DNA of 64,000 nucleotides from Thermoguttaceae bacterium (GCA_017939795.1 JAGBAA010000143.1:62001-126000), one strand, 5' to 3'. Counted from the first letter of the stretch, positions 1 through 9,394 are shown. A program made the numbers and translations. Notes: a model not told the origin generated them from the letters alone.

Positions 1-650
1 GTCACGTTTTCCAGCTGCTCAAGCCACGGGAAAAAGACAGCCGGCCGGTCGATCGCCATCGCTTTGTCCGGACGAAAGGTCGGAAGAACGCGCGGTTTGA
101 AGATCCCTGACGCATTGTCCTCCGCGACTTTTTTATGGTACTCGAGCGAATCGACCGGATCGTCCGTCGTGCAGACGGTCTCGACGTTCATCTGCTCCAT
201 GATCCCGCGGGCAGAACATTCCGGCGTCGCGAGCATCGCATTGCAGTCATTCCAGATCGAGTCCGCCGTTGCGGGCGAAAGAAGCCGGTCGCTGATCCCG
301 AATGGACGGTTCAGCTCAAGATGCGTCCAATGGTAGAGAGGATTCCGCAGTGTGTACGGAACGGTTTCCGCCCATTTGTCGTATTTTTCGCGGTCGGACG
401 CATCGCCGGTACAGAAACGCTCTGCGACTCCGTTGCTCCGCATCGCGCGCCATTTGTAGTGGTCGCCGTAAAGCCAGATCTGCGCCAGGTTCTCGTAGGT
501 TTTGTTCTCGGCAACTTCCTGCGGCGGAAGATGGCAGTGGTAGTCGATGATAGGAAGGTCCTTCGCGTACTCATGGTACAGAACGCGCGCTGTTTCCGTT
601 TCGAGCAGGAAATCTTCGTGAATGAACGGGGTTTTGAGTCTTTCGGTCAT
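1..650 (-). CDS. uxaC: Uronate (glucuronate) isomerase, 3' part beyond left edge
   Basis: UxaC interconverts D-glucuronate/D-galacturonate and the matching keto-uronates at the start of hexuronate catabolism in the cytoplasm. Only the first 216 codons of a family usually about 470 residues long lie inside the window. The N-terminus reads [19 protein letters not shown], followed by [12 protein letters not shown], where the H-x-H pair is the metal ligand of this amidohydrolase-fold family. The frame stays open to the edge with no stop. The ATG at 650 is preceded by a GGGAG Shine-Dalgarno, which fixes the start. The next genes on the same strand encode secreted carbohydrate-active enzymes, consistent with use of uronic-acid-containing glycans. 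Identity is clear; only the C-terminal part is unseen. Confidence 0.93.
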   Translation of the reverse strand, partial: MTERLKTPFIHEDFLLETETARVLYHEYAKDLPIIDYHCHLPPQEVAENKTYENLAQIWLYGDHYKWRAMRSNGVAERFCTGDASDREKYDKWAETVPYTLRNPLYHWTHLELNRPFGISDRLLSPATADSIWNDCNAMLATPECSARGIMEQMNVETVCTTDDPVDSLEYHKKVAEDNASGIFKPRVLPTFRPDKAMAIDRPAVFFPWLEQLENV

Positions 651-798
651 GGTATTGGGTTTCTCCCTTTTTCTTTTGGAGAATCAGTTTCTGGATAAAA
701 AAGTGAATGGAAAAAGAACGGAAAGTTCCGCGCGGAATGCACACGGATCCCCTTCCGTCTTCTGGATGAGCCAGTTTCACGGCCCGGTTTCGCGCTTT

Positions 799-1977
799 TT
801 ATTTCGCGACACCGATTTTGTAGATACGCAGTGCATTCTGTCCCGGTTTCCCGTCCGCCGGAATGCGCAGCGTGACGGTGTGTTTGCCCGGCGCGAGTTC
901 ATCGGCAAGGATGACCGTACGCGGATAGTGAAGCCCGCCGCTGTGGCGGTGGCGGATCTGGGCTTTCTGGAAATCACCGCCGTCGATGGAGACTTCCGCG
1001 GCTCCGGAATCCGGACCGGCCAGCACGAAGAGGCTCACGGCACGTCCTTCAAAATCGAACGTGCAGGATGCTCCCGGTTCCTGGGCATGAAGGAATTCCT
1101 GACCGCCAAAGTTCTGGCGGAATCCGCCGCGGATAGCTTTCCAGTCCGGAATGTTGCGGGTGAATCCGTTGAGCGCGACTCCGTCAAAGCTGCGGAAACC
1201 GGCGTTGGAGTAGGAGTATTCGTCGATCATCTCGGGGAGTGCGTGCGGTTTGAGTCCGTCTGCTTTTTTCTTCCATGCGTCGTTCAGAAGTGCCTCGATC
1301 ATGTCCGCGCAAATACGGTTTCCGCGCGGTGCGGGATGGACGCCGCCGAATTCGCCCCACGTGATTTTTTTCGCGTCGATCTGTTCCTGGATCTCCTTCG
1401 CCAGATCAATGACCGAGAGGCCGTACTTTTCCGTCACGAGTGAGTGCGCCTGAATGCTCAGAGCCGAGTCTCCCTGACGGTATTTCGCCATGAGATTTTC
1501 ATTCACGAAAAACGTCACGACGATGTCCACGTTCGGGCAGGCGGTACGAATATGGCGCACGATCCCTTCAAAACCGCGGATGGAGTGCTCGATGGAAAAA
1601 TTGCCGTCCTGATCGTCGTTTACCGCGAATTCCAGGAAGAAAAGATCGACAGGTCCGCGGGAAAGAACGTCAGATTCCAGACGGAATGCCCCAGTGTCCG
1701 AGCAGGTGGAAGCGATGCCCGCTGCGATGAAATCGAATTCCGTGTTCGGAAACTTCTTCTGAAGGTACTCGCAGACCATGGGGCGGTAGCCGTCCATTTC
1801 TGTGATGGAACCGCCAAGGAACGCGACGCGCCCTTTACCCGTCGATTCAAACGTGAACTGCGAGTTGGTGTACGAGCCGCGCACGATCGTGTTTTTCGCG
1901 GACTGCGCCTCTGCGCCCGTCACGCAAAAAAAAGCCGTCAAAATCAGAAAAAAGGCAAAGAAACGGAACATTTTCAT
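799..1977 (-). CDS. Secreted SGNH/GDSL-type esterase with C-terminal beta-rich domain
   Basis: This is a 392-residue exported protein with a signal peptide (MKMFRFFAFFLILTAFF, then ...GAEAQS). The start at 1977 is chosen because AGGAGAAA sits just upstream and the hydrophobic signal follows at once; a longer reading adds 15 residues. The SGNH blocks are visible: GGSITEMDGYR holds the nucleophilic Ser, FAVNDDQD the block III Asn, and GVHPAPRGNRICAD the catalytic His. The last 130 or so residues form a second domain that may bind carbohydrate. Such enzymes usually remove acetyl or other acyl groups from polysaccharides; the substrate cannot be read from the sequence. The GH43 gene upstream on the same strand fits a role in glycan breakdown. 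Confidence 0.85.
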   Translation of the reverse strand: MKMFRFFAFFLILTAFFCVTGAEAQSAKNTIVRGSYTNSQFTFESTGKGRVAFLGGSITEMDGYRPMVCEYLQKKFPNTEFDFIAAGIASTCSDTGAFRLESDVLSRGPVDLFFLEFAVNDDQDGNFSIEHSIRGFEGIVRHIRTACPNVDIVVTFFVNENLMAKYRQGDSALSIQAHSLVTEKYGLSVIDLAKEIQEQIDAKKITWGEFGGVHPAPRGNRICADMIEALLNDAWKKKADGLKPHALPEMIDEYSYSNAGFRSFDGVALNGFTRNIPDWKAIRGGFRQNFGGQEFLHAQEPGASCTFDFEGRAVSLFVLAGPDSGAAEVSIDGGDFQKAQIRHRHSGGLHYPRTVILADELAPGKHTVTLRIPADGKPGQNALRIYKIGVAK

Positions 1978-2030
1978 GATTTTCTCCTGAATGGATCGGG
2001 AAGGAACAAAATTTCGATTCATCGTATTTC

Positions 2031-2059
2031 ATTTTATCCCGAACACTCCCTTTCTGCAA
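2031..2059 (-). promoter_or_regulatory. Sigma-70-type promoter for the SGNH esterase gene
   Basis: Read on the minus strand: TTGCAG (2059-2054), a 17-bp spacer, then TAAAAT (2036-2031). It lies about 55 bases upstream of the ATG at 1977. The match to consensus is seen; activity is inferred. Confidence 0.55.
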
Positions 2060-2188
2060 GTACCCCGTCGGGGAATTTTTCGGGTTTTCTGCGGATTTTT
2101 TGCGGAAAAGATCTCGTTTAGAGGGACGAGGAACGCTCGCGTTCAAAATGGAACGTTCCTCTTTGGAGCCAGAACATTTCTGCCGATC

Positions 2189-3244
2189 CTATTTCCCAAG
2201 CGGCGCGATCCCTTCATGAGTCGGTTCGACGACGCGGATCTGTCCGTCCGGGCGGAATATCATGCGGTCGATGCAGACTTCCCGCGCCCACGGATTTTGC
2301 GGACGCGGCCAGATGTGGCGATGGTAGACGATGAACCATTCATCTGTTCCGGGCAGGTTCACGACCGAATGATGGCCGGTGCCGTAAATGTTTTTTTCCG
2401 GACGGCTCGAGAGGATCAGACTTTCCTGTTCGGGGATCCGGAACGGACCTGCCGGCGAGTCGGAAATGGCGTGACGGACGCGGTAATCCGGGCTGCGCGC
2501 ATCGTTTTCCGACCACGTCAGATAGTATTTTCCATGCCGGAAGAAGACGTGCGCACCTTCGAAGAATCCGGGCACATCGAGACGGCGGATGGTCTCTTTT
2601 TTCAGGGTCACGAAATCGTCATTCAGCTCTGCCATTCCGAGGTAGCTGTTTCCCCAGTAAATGTACGTCTTGCCGCTGACCGGGTCGGTGAAGACATCCG
2701 GATCGATCTCCACGCCATGCGCGCCTTCCGGTTTGAAATCGATGAGCGGTTTTCCGGAATCCGTGAACGGTCCCGTCGGGGAATCACTGACCGCCACGCC
2801 GATCTTCAGGTCCGCGCAGAAGTAAAAGAAGTAGCGGAATTCCCCATCGATCTTTTTCTCCATGATACACGGTGCCCACGGGTATCGGTCTTCCCAGGAA
2901 ACGTTCTCCAGAGAAAGGATCGGACCTTCGTCTTTCCAGTTCACCAGATCGTCGGATGAAAATGCGTGGAATGTGTTGAGTGTGAAGGTCGGGTAAATGT
3001 AGAATTTCCCGGTCTTTTCCGAGTACAGGATCTCCGGGTCTGCCGAGTTGATCCCGTGGAGGACCGGATTGGCGAACTTCGGGGCATCGGTGAGCTTCGG
3101 GGCATTGGGGACAGTAGACGCATTGGCATTCTGCGTTTCCTTTTCGCTTTGCGCTTCATTTGCGGAAACGGCAAAGATCAGCCCCAGGGAAATGAGGCAG
3201 AGGTACATGAAACGGAACGTTCGAAAAAATGGAAGGCTGGACAT
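2189..3244 (-). CDS. Secreted glycoside hydrolase family 43 protein
   Basis: This is a 351-residue exported five-bladed beta-propeller glycosidase, probably an arabinofuranosidase or xylosidase acting on plant or microbial polysaccharides. The start at 3244 has AGGGAG upstream and opens with MSSLPFFRTFRFMYLCLISLG, a signal peptide. The family residues are in order: Asp in GINSADPEIL (catalytic base), Asp in GVEIDPDVF (pKa modulator) and Glu in FFEGAHVFFRHGKYYLTW (general acid). A low-complexity TVPNAPKLTDAPKFANP linker follows the signal peptide. The subfamily, and so the exact sugar, cannot be decided from motifs. It is divergent from the prephenate dehydratase gene. Confidence 0.9.
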   Translation of the reverse strand: MSSLPFFRTFRFMYLCLISLGLIFAVSANEAQSEKETQNANASTVPNAPKLTDAPKFANPVLHGINSADPEILYSEKTGKFYIYPTFTLNTFHAFSSDDLVNWKDEGPILSLENVSWEDRYPWAPCIMEKKIDGEFRYFFYFCADLKIGVAVSDSPTGPFTDSGKPLIDFKPEGAHGVEIDPDVFTDPVSGKTYIYWGNSYLGMAELNDDFVTLKKETIRRLDVPGFFEGAHVFFRHGKYYLTWSENDARSPDYRVRHAISDSPAGPFRIPEQESLILSSRPEKNIYGTGHHSVVNLPGTDEWFIVYHRHIWPRPQNPWAREVCIDRMIFRPDGQIRVVEPTHEGIAPLGK

Positions 3245-3419
3245 GAAAAACTCCCTGAGTCTCGGACGGACCCAATGAATAAATAGTGAATGAATGGATG
3301 GAAATGATGGAATGTGCGGCGGGAAATCGGCGGTCTCGGCCGATAAGATCGGAAATTTTGAAACGTTTTCCGGAGAACATGCCGTTTCAGGAGGGGACTT
3401 TCTCCGGAAGGTTTCCTCC

Positions 3420-3447
3420 AGTATACCAGAATCGGCTGTTTTGTAAA
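3420..3447 (-). promoter_or_regulatory. Promoter for the GH43 gene
   Basis: Minus strand: TTTACA (3447-3442), 16 bp, TATACT (3425-3420), with TGG just before the -10 box. It is divergent from the pheA promoter 60 bp away; about 175 bases of leader separate it from the ATG at 3244. Confidence 0.6.
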
Positions 3448-3509
3448 TCGGGGAGAGCTGGAACTCGAAAAAATTTTCCAAAAAACTGGAAAGAATCGGA
3501 GCGCAAGGT

Positions 3510-3537
3510 TTGACAAAAAATCGATTCTGCGTATAAT
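3510..3537 (+). promoter_or_regulatory. Consensus promoter for pheA
   Basis: Perfect TTGACA (3510-3515) and perfect TATAAT (3532-3537) with a 16-bp spacer, 51 bases before the pheA start. This is the strongest-looking promoter in the window. Confidence 0.8.
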
Positions 3538-3588
3538 TGAGGCTTTACGGCATCCTGTTCCCCAAAAGAAATTCAGAGGAAAGCGAAC

Positions 3589-4743
3589 ATGAAAAAGATG
3601 GAATCCGTCGTTCTGCATGAGACCGGAGCGAAAAAATCTCTGACGGAAGCAAAAGCCTCCCGTGTCGGCAAGCCGGCTTTTCAGACTCCGGCGGAGATCG
3701 ACGCAGAGATCCTGCGTTTGATGGAACTGCGTGCAGAACTGACGGTTTCGGCTTTGGAAGATCCTGCGAAAGAGGCAGAAACGAACGGGAACGATGGCGG
3801 AAACGGCATTGAAAACGGGAATACCCGGTCCCGTAGAAAAAAGATGCTTCTCGCGGATGAATGCAAGGAGTCGGTCCTGCATGATATTCGGTCGCTGTGC
3901 GATTCGCTCGTTCGTCCAAAAAATGTAGCGTTCCTCGGTCCGCTTTTCAGTTTTACGCATCAGGCTGCGCTGAAATTCTTTGGTTCCGGTGCGCATTTTT
4001 CGCCCGTTTCGACGATCGGAAGCGTTTTTGAGGAAGTGGAACGCGGACAGTGCGATTTCGGCGTCGTGCCGGTCGAAAATTCCACGGACGGCCGGGTCGT
4101 GGATGCGCTCGAGACGTTCACGCACTCGAAAGTGCAGATCTGCGGTGAAGTGGACCTTCCAATCCATCACACGCTCATGGGACTCTGCGGGCGCTCGGAG
4201 ATCCAGGTCGTGCTGAGTAAACCGCAGGCGCTTTCGCAGTGTCGGCACTGGCTCGCGAAACATTTGCCCGGAGTGCGGATGGAAGAGACTGCGAGTACGG
4301 CCGCCGCCGCGCAGATCGCCAAAGAAACGCCGAATGCCGCAGCCATCGCGAGCATTCTGGCTGCCAAAGCCTACGGGTTGAACGTTCTCGTGCCGGAAGT
4401 GGAGGATTCCCGCTTCAACGTGACCCGTTTCGTGGTCCTCGGAAAGGAAGACGCTCCCAAAACGCCCCGCAGCAAAACGATGCTCATGTTCGAGCTTCCT
4501 CATGAAGTGGGTGCGTTAGCTGACGCCATGATGATCTTCAAGAAAAACCGCGTGAATCTCACGTGGATCGAGTCCTTTCCGATCCAAAACGAACCCGGAC
4601 GCTACATTTTCTTCGTCGACATGGAAGGCCATCGCTCCCAGATGAAGATCCGGCGTACACTTGCGGCACTTGAAAGAAAGCACGCAAAAATCGTCGTTCT
4701 TGGCTCGTATCCCGCCGCAGAACAGAATCGTCCGCAGCTTTAG
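3589..4743 (+). CDS. pheA: Prephenate dehydratase with ACT domain and degenerate chorismate-mutase-like N-terminus
   Basis: PheA converts prephenate to phenylpyruvate in phenylalanine synthesis. The dehydratase domain runs from about residue 108 (VAFLGPLFSFTHQAA) to about 285, and contains VVPVENSTDGRV and the catalytic NVTRF motif. A C-terminal ACT domain follows, with HEVGALADAM and WIESFP, the phenylalanine-binding GAL and ESRP-like motifs, so feedback inhibition is likely. The first about 100 residues contain one recognisable chorismate mutase helix (EIDAEILRLMELRAEL), followed by a low-complexity Asn/Gly/Lys segment. The usual downstream mutase residues are not evident, so mutase activity is doubtful. 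AGAGGAAAG precedes the ATG. Confidence 0.9.
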   Translation: MKKMESVVLHETGAKKSLTEAKASRVGKPAFQTPAEIDAEILRLMELRAELTVSALEDPAKEAETNGNDGGNGIENGNTRSRRKKMLLADECKESVLHDIRSLCDSLVRPKNVAFLGPLFSFTHQAALKFFGSGAHFSPVSTIGSVFEEVERGQCDFGVVPVENSTDGRVVDALETFTHSKVQICGEVDLPIHHTLMGLCGRSEIQVVLSKPQALSQCRHWLAKHLPGVRMEETASTAAAAQIAKETPNAAAIASILAAKAYGLNVLVPEVEDSRFNVTRFVVLGKEDAPKTPRSKTMLMFELPHEVGALADAMMIFKKNRVNLTWIESFPIQNEPGRYIFFVDMEGHRSQMKIRRTLAALERKHAKIVVLGSYPAAEQNRPQL

Positions 4744-4840
4744 TCACTGCCCTTTAGTCCTCGAAGCGATTTAAAGCCGGACGTGATTCCGTGCCGAAAA
4801 CGTCTCAAAACCGGCGTTGTGCCGTTCGTCGTCTCCCCCC

Positions 4841-4881
4841 AAAAAGGACCGCCGTCAGGAAAAATGTCTTCCTCACGGCGG
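4841..4881 (-). terminator. Rho-independent terminator of the oligopeptide-binding protein gene
   Basis: A 13-bp inverted repeat with one mismatch, CCGCCGTCAGGAA (4849-4861) and TTCCTCACGGCGG (4869-4881). On the minus strand it is followed by a T run (4845-4841). It lies 77 bases past the minus-strand stop at 4958. Confidence 0.8.
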
Positions 4882-4957
4882 AATAGTGTGGGAGAATGTC
4901 TGCGTTTGCGTCCTTCTCCTTTTCTTTTCTCTTCTTTTTCCAGCACCTGGACCGATT

Positions 4958-7036
4958 TTACGGCACTTGCACCTGGGCTGCCGCTTTCCAGGAATCCTGG
5001 AAATAGTAGTCGCGCGGCGTGAATCCGATCCCGTGGAGCTTTTTGTTGAATCCGATGATCGAGTTCCGATTATAGAGCCAGATGCACGGATAGTCTTCGT
5101 AGATCAGCTGATGGATCTTCTGGTAGATCTTCTGACGCTTGGCGATGTCCAGCTCACAGATCCCCTCTTTGTAGAGGCGGTCCACTTCCGGATTGGAGTA
5201 GAAAATGTGGTTTCTTCCCGCGTCCGTTCCCCAGATGTTCTCTCCGGAGTACGGGTCGCTTCCGCCTCCCCAGCCGCTGAACGCCATCTCGAATTTGTGC
5301 GCCTGCATACGCTGGGACTGCACGTTGAATTCCATCTGCTGCACGGAACAGGAGATGCCGAGGCGGTAGAGACATTTGGCCAGAAGCTGGCACATTTCGA
5401 AGCGCTCTTTGTTGGTCGTCGTGATGATCGTGAATTTAAATGGGATGCGCGACCCTTTCCACTCATGGTCGAGCAGGCCGTCATTGTCCGTGTCCTCCCA
5501 TCCGGCTTCCTTCAGAAGCGCACGGGCCTTTTCCACATCCTGGCGAATGTACGGCAGGTTCGCGTCGTGCGGGAAGTAGGGAGACGTTTCCGCATAAATT
5601 CCGCGGCACTGGAGCGAGACGCCCTTCTGGTGGACCTCCAGGAGTTCCTGATAGTCGAAGGCGTACGAAAGTGCCTTGCGCACGCGAATGTCATGGAAAA
5701 ATGGGCACTCTTCCGAAAGATTGAACCAGAATGCAAAGTAGGTCCAGCTCGGAGCTTCGGCTTTCGTGTTCAGTTCGTAGAAACGCGGCGTCGCGGCCTG
5801 CGTCGTGGATTGATCGACCGTCAGCTGCATCAGCTCCACGTCCCCTTTCAGAAGCTGCATGAACGCCGTTGCCGGTTCCTCGAGGATCTTGAAATGTACG
5901 CGGTTGAAGAACGGCTTCGACCGGACCTGCTTGCCGTTCACCGTATGGTAGTTTTCCCGGCGGCGCAATGTGATGAAAGAACGGGAACTGTAGTCTTCGA
6001 CCTCATACAGTCCGGCAGTGACCGGGTGATGTTCCAGCTGCTGGTGCTTGGGGGATGTAGTGAGTGTGGGGTCTTCGCTGATGGAATCTGCGTAAATGTG
6101 CTTCGCGATGATCGGATACGACATGGCGATCCCGTTGATCGGCATCGATTCCTTGTGGAAGAAGACGATCGTCCGCTCATCGTATGCCTTCACCCCCATA
6201 AGCAGATCTGCACTGGAACGGATCGCGAAAATCGGGACCATGGACGTCATGATCGCCTGGTACGAAAATTCCCAGTCGTAGGCCGTAAGCGGAGTTCCGT
6301 CCGACCAGACAAGGTCATCGCGCATCACGATCTTGTCGATCATGTTGTCTGCGCTGGATTCCCAGGAAACGATCACGTCGCTGTTTCCAAAATACTCCAT
6401 CGTTTTCGGGTGGTTGATCAGAAGGTTTGGCTGAAGGTAATTCCAGATGTCCTGGTCCGTGGATGAATTGAAGAAGAACTGGTTGAACGACGTTTTATCC
6501 GCGGATGTGTGGAAATTCAGCTCTGCAGAGTAGTCGACTTCAGGAGAATCCTGATTGTCCTGGATCTTCGAACGGTCCAGAAGCGCCTGGTAGGCCGCGA
6601 TGATCTCACGATTGTTTTCCGGGGAATCATTTCGCAGTTTCGCGGCCTCCTCAATGCTTTTCCCGGAAGCACCTTCCTGGAAGAACTCGTACATCAGACC
6701 GTAGGGATCCACCATTTTGTTCGTTTTCCAGCCTCCGTGCTTTTCGACCGCGAGCTGATGGACGGCATCCAGGGTCTCAGGATACGTGAATCCGGCCTCT
6801 TCCTGATATTTCCGCGCCATATCGCCAAGCTCGAATTGCATGGAGACCTCCCCCGCATTCGCTTCTGCCGACGCATTGACGTCCGTGACTCCGGACGCAT
6901 CTTTTTCAGAATGCGCGGTTTCCTGAGAAGAGGGAGAGCTGGCGATCATCCAGAAAAAACAGACCATCCAGAGTGCCAGACTGCCAAACATGCAGACGTT
7001 TGGAAGCAGTTCAGTGATGGATCGTTTGGGACTCAT
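4958..7036 (-). CDS. Family 5 extracellular solute-binding protein (oligopeptide/dipeptide type)
   Basis: A 692-residue exported protein of the SBP_bac_5 family, which captures peptides or other solutes for an ABC importer. The start at 7036 (MSPKRSITELL) has AGGAGA upstream and leads into a hydrophobic stretch (MFGSLALWMVCFFWMIA) that is a signal peptide or anchor. No lipobox is visible. Family hallmarks include LVWSDGTPLTAYDWEFSYQA, HHPVTAGLYEV, FHDIRVRKALSYAFDYQ and ARALLKEAGW. It is longer than OppA (about 540) because of an extra N-terminal region of about 130 residues. No permease gene is adjacent; the only matching ATPase in the window is at 11006. The rhomboid gene lies 122 bases upstream on the same strand. 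Confidence 0.88.
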   Translation of the reverse strand: MSPKRSITELLPNVCMFGSLALWMVCFFWMIASSPSSQETAHSEKDASGVTDVNASAEANAGEVSMQFELGDMARKYQEEAGFTYPETLDAVHQLAVEKHGGWKTNKMVDPYGLMYEFFQEGASGKSIEEAAKLRNDSPENNREIIAAYQALLDRSKIQDNQDSPEVDYSAELNFHTSADKTSFNQFFFNSSTDQDIWNYLQPNLLINHPKTMEYFGNSDVIVSWESSADNMIDKIVMRDDLVWSDGTPLTAYDWEFSYQAIMTSMVPIFAIRSSADLLMGVKAYDERTIVFFHKESMPINGIAMSYPIIAKHIYADSISEDPTLTTSPKHQQLEHHPVTAGLYEVEDYSSRSFITLRRRENYHTVNGKQVRSKPFFNRVHFKILEEPATAFMQLLKGDVELMQLTVDQSTTQAATPRFYELNTKAEAPSWTYFAFWFNLSEECPFFHDIRVRKALSYAFDYQELLEVHQKGVSLQCRGIYAETSPYFPHDANLPYIRQDVEKARALLKEAGWEDTDNDGLLDHEWKGSRIPFKFTIITTTNKERFEMCQLLAKCLYRLGISCSVQQMEFNVQSQRMQAHKFEMAFSGWGGGSDPYSGENIWGTDAGRNHIFYSNPEVDRLYKEGICELDIAKRQKIYQKIHQLIYEDYPCIWLYNRNSIIGFNKKLHGIGFTPRDYYFQDSWKAAAQVQVP

Positions 7037-7158
7037 ATTTTCTCCTTTTTTAGGTTTTGCTCTTTTGCTTTTGGGCTTTTTGTTTTTTCTGCGTGAAGTC
7101 GATCCCGATCCTCGGGACGGGCAGTCCGCGCTGATTTCAGACGCTCCGAATAGCCGGT

Positions 7159-8145
7159 TCACCGACGGTTTCGGAATCTCTGACTGGCGTTCCGCAGACG
7201 TTCCAGTTCCTGCGGCGTGAGGCTCTGCATACCGGACTGCGAGATTTTTTTCAAAAGCCGGTCGACCTCTTCTTCCAGTCTCCGGTTTTCTTCTTCCAGA
7301 CGCAGTTCCTCCGCGGTTTTGGATGCCGGTGCGTAGCCGTAGGAGTCATCCTCGTAGTCGTCTTCGTAATCGAAACCACGATCATATTGCTGCTCGTATT
7401 TTTCCCTTGGCCGGCGGAATGGTTCTTCCCAGCGGCGGACCTTTGGTCTTCCGTAGCCGAAGACGGAACAGAAGCGGATCCTGAGGACATAGTAGAGGAC
7501 GGCGAATGCTGCACCTGCGAGGTGGACGCTGTGCGCGATGTTTGTTTCCTGATTGCGTGCTCCGGCAAGGTCCATGACGACGATCAGGATACCGAGCAGG
7601 AAAGCCGGCATCGGGATGAGTCCCCAGATCAGGACGGTGACGCGCGGGAAATTCAGCGCGAACAGGATCGTGACGGCGGAAACGGCACCGGACGCACCCA
7701 CCACGGACGCGAGGCTTCCGCGAATGAACTCCATTTGCGACAGCTGTTCCTGCGCATTGGCGAGAGCCCAATAGTTGGTCCCCGACCAATAGATCCCGCC
7801 CAGAACGACTGCGAAAAGGTAGAAAATGAGGAATTCGCGCCCTCCGTATCGGCTTTCGACGGAGCGTCCCAGGAAATAGAGACTGAACATATTGCCCAGA
7901 ATGTGCCAGACGTCTGCAGAATGGCAGAAACCATACGTCAGGAACCGGTACCATTGCGTCGGATGCACGAAATCGACAGTTCGGAGTGCGAAGAGCTGAG
8001 TCAGCCGCCCCTGCAGAAACATGAAATCAAGCACCCACACGATGACGTTGGTCACGATCAGGTAAAAGATGACGGAGTGGGTGCTGCCCGCAGTTTGTGA
8101 GCCGAAAGCCGGCTCGCGATAGTAGTCTCTATCCTGAAGCCCCAT
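7159..8145 (-). CDS. Rhomboid-family intramembrane serine protease with C-terminal coiled coil
   Basis: A 328-residue membrane protein. Six or so hydrophobic segments occupy residues about 25-215. The catalytic pair is visible: Ser in VVGASGAVSAV and His in AHSVHLAGAAFAVLYY. The rhomboid HILGNMFSLYFLGRSVE motif is also present, so it is likely an active intramembrane protease that cleaves substrate helices within the cytoplasmic membrane. The C-terminal 110 residues are cytoplasmic-looking: Tyr/Asp-rich (DYEDDYEDDSYGY), then a Glu/Leu coiled coil and a conserved-looking SGMQSLTPQELERL end. AAGGAAA precedes the ATG. Its substrates are unknown. Confidence 0.9.
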   Translation of the reverse strand: MGLQDRDYYREPAFGSQTAGSTHSVIFYLIVTNVIVWVLDFMFLQGRLTQLFALRTVDFVHPTQWYRFLTYGFCHSADVWHILGNMFSLYFLGRSVESRYGGREFLIFYLFAVVLGGIYWSGTNYWALANAQEQLSQMEFIRGSLASVVGASGAVSAVTILFALNFPRVTVLIWGLIPMPAFLLGILIVVMDLAGARNQETNIAHSVHLAGAAFAVLYYVLRIRFCSVFGYGRPKVRRWEEPFRRPREKYEQQYDRGFDYEDDYEDDSYGYAPASKTAEELRLEEENRRLEEEVDRLLKKISQSGMQSLTPQELERLRNASQRFRNRR

Positions 8146-8219
8146 GGTAAAATTTCCTTTTTGGTTTCGTCAGAGTTTGGATCGCCCTGAGGATGAAAAG
8201 TCAGTTAAACGTTCTTCCT

Positions 8220-8248
8220 ATTTTACACGAAATTCCCCATTTATGCAA
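8220..8248 (-). promoter_or_regulatory. Promoter for the rhomboid gene
   Basis: Minus strand: TTGCAT (8248-8243), 17 bp, TAAAAT (8225-8220), about 75 bases upstream of the ATG at 8145. Confidence 0.55.
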
Positions 8249-8285
8249 GATGGGACACCGATTTTTTTTGAGGATTTGCCGATTT

Positions 8286-9386
8286 TCAGGACTTTTTCTC
8301 GATAAGAAAAAGGAATTCCTGGTTTTTTTCGTCATTTTCGCGAAGCCATTCGTGCGTCCATTTCATTTCCGCCATGACGTTTCGGCGATAGTCGAGCTTC
8401 AAAAACTGACGGAGTTTCCCCACAGAATGGATCGCGTCCATCAGCTCTTCTGCCGTGGCGCGTCCTCCGGAACTGTATGAGAGAAGGATCCATGGCGAGT
8501 ACGTTTCCGCCAGAAGTTTTCGGATCGCTTCCACTGCAAGAAAACGCCCGGTCTGCGGATCTCTTCGGAATTCTTCAAAAACGGAAGCGGATCGGAGGTC
8601 GGATGTGTCTTTGCGCCGGGCTGCTTTTCCGAAAAGGGCGGGCCGGTCATTGAGGATCAGTGTCGTCCAGAAATGATAGTACGCCGAATATCGTACCCTC
8701 GACGGCGGCATCTTTTCATTATTTGAGCCGTACGGCGGGTCGAAATACGCAAGATCTGCATGAATTTTCGACGTCAGCGAAAAAATTTCTCCACGATGGA
8801 CTTCGTTTTTCTGCGAATTGACCCAGAGATGCGGAATTTCCAGTTTAAGGTCGCGGAACGAACGCGGAGACCACTGCCGCAGATAGGACGAAAAGTGTCC
8901 GAGCGTACTGTCTACCCGGTCCAGCGCGAGGATCAGCGACGTCAGCGCGACGGCCCGGGTGACCGGATCAAGACCAAGACGGTCGATCTCTTCGCGGATC
9001 CCGTCCGCTTTTTGCGTGTTCTTGCGCTGGAACGGTTTTTTGAGGACGTTTGGGGAGTCTGAACAGATCTCTGGATCTCCGCCGTAGTGTTCCGTGAACC
9101 AGCCGTCACGCGGAGGGATGCCGTTCAGGTGCGCGATAAGTTCCGCGTACGTTCCCGGTTCCTGCCGGTTCAGGAGCCAGCACTGTGCGAAAACTTCCGA
9201 CCAGACAGAAAGATCGCTGGAGATCGTGCGGTACCCTGCCTGCGCGAAAGCCTGCGAGACGCGCGTCGTTCCAGAAAATCCGTCCCAGACAGACTGCGCC
9301 CCCGTCTCTTTTGCGAGAGAAAGGATCTGCGGGATCAGCCGTTTTTTGGAACCGGCGTATTTGATCCCCTGCGTTTGGAGCTCCAT
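8286..9386 (-). CDS. D12-class (Dam-like) N6-adenine DNA methyltransferase
   Basis: A 366-residue protein that should transfer a methyl group from S-adenosylmethionine to adenine N6 in DNA. It starts MELQTQGIKYAGSKKRLIP, the typical opening of this class. The SAM-binding motif I region is VWDGFSGTTRVSQAF, and the catalytic motif IV is YFDPPYG (D-P-P-Y). An alternative ATG at 9422 would add 12 residues, but those overlap the end of the upstream gene, and neither start has a strong Shine-Dalgarno. No restriction endonuclease is next to it, so it may be a solitary methylase. It is probably co-transcribed with the TIM-barrel gene upstream, an odd pairing. Confidence 0.85.
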   Translation of the reverse strand: MELQTQGIKYAGSKKRLIPQILSLAKETGAQSVWDGFSGTTRVSQAFAQAGYRTISSDLSVWSEVFAQCWLLNRQEPGTYAELIAHLNGIPPRDGWFTEHYGGDPEICSDSPNVLKKPFQRKNTQKADGIREEIDRLGLDPVTRAVALTSLILALDRVDSTLGHFSSYLRQWSPRSFRDLKLEIPHLWVNSQKNEVHRGEIFSLTSKIHADLAYFDPPYGSNNEKMPPSRVRYSAYYHFWTTLILNDRPALFGKAARRKDTSDLRSASVFEEFRRDPQTGRFLAVEAIRKLLAETYSPWILLSYSSGGRATAEELMDAIHSVGKLRQFLKLDYRRNVMAEMKWTHEWLRENDEKNQEFLFLIEKKS

Positions 9387-9394
9387 TTTCGACT

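Noticed and set aside
3178-4503. A 441-codon minus-strand frame across the pheA gene
   Set aside because: It lies antisense to pheA, which has complete dehydratase and ACT motifs and a consensus promoter.
4817-6466. A 549-codon plus-strand frame opposite the oligopeptide-binding protein gene
   Set aside because: It runs antisense to a clear SBP family 5 gene and shows only Arg/Val/Asp-rich shadow composition.
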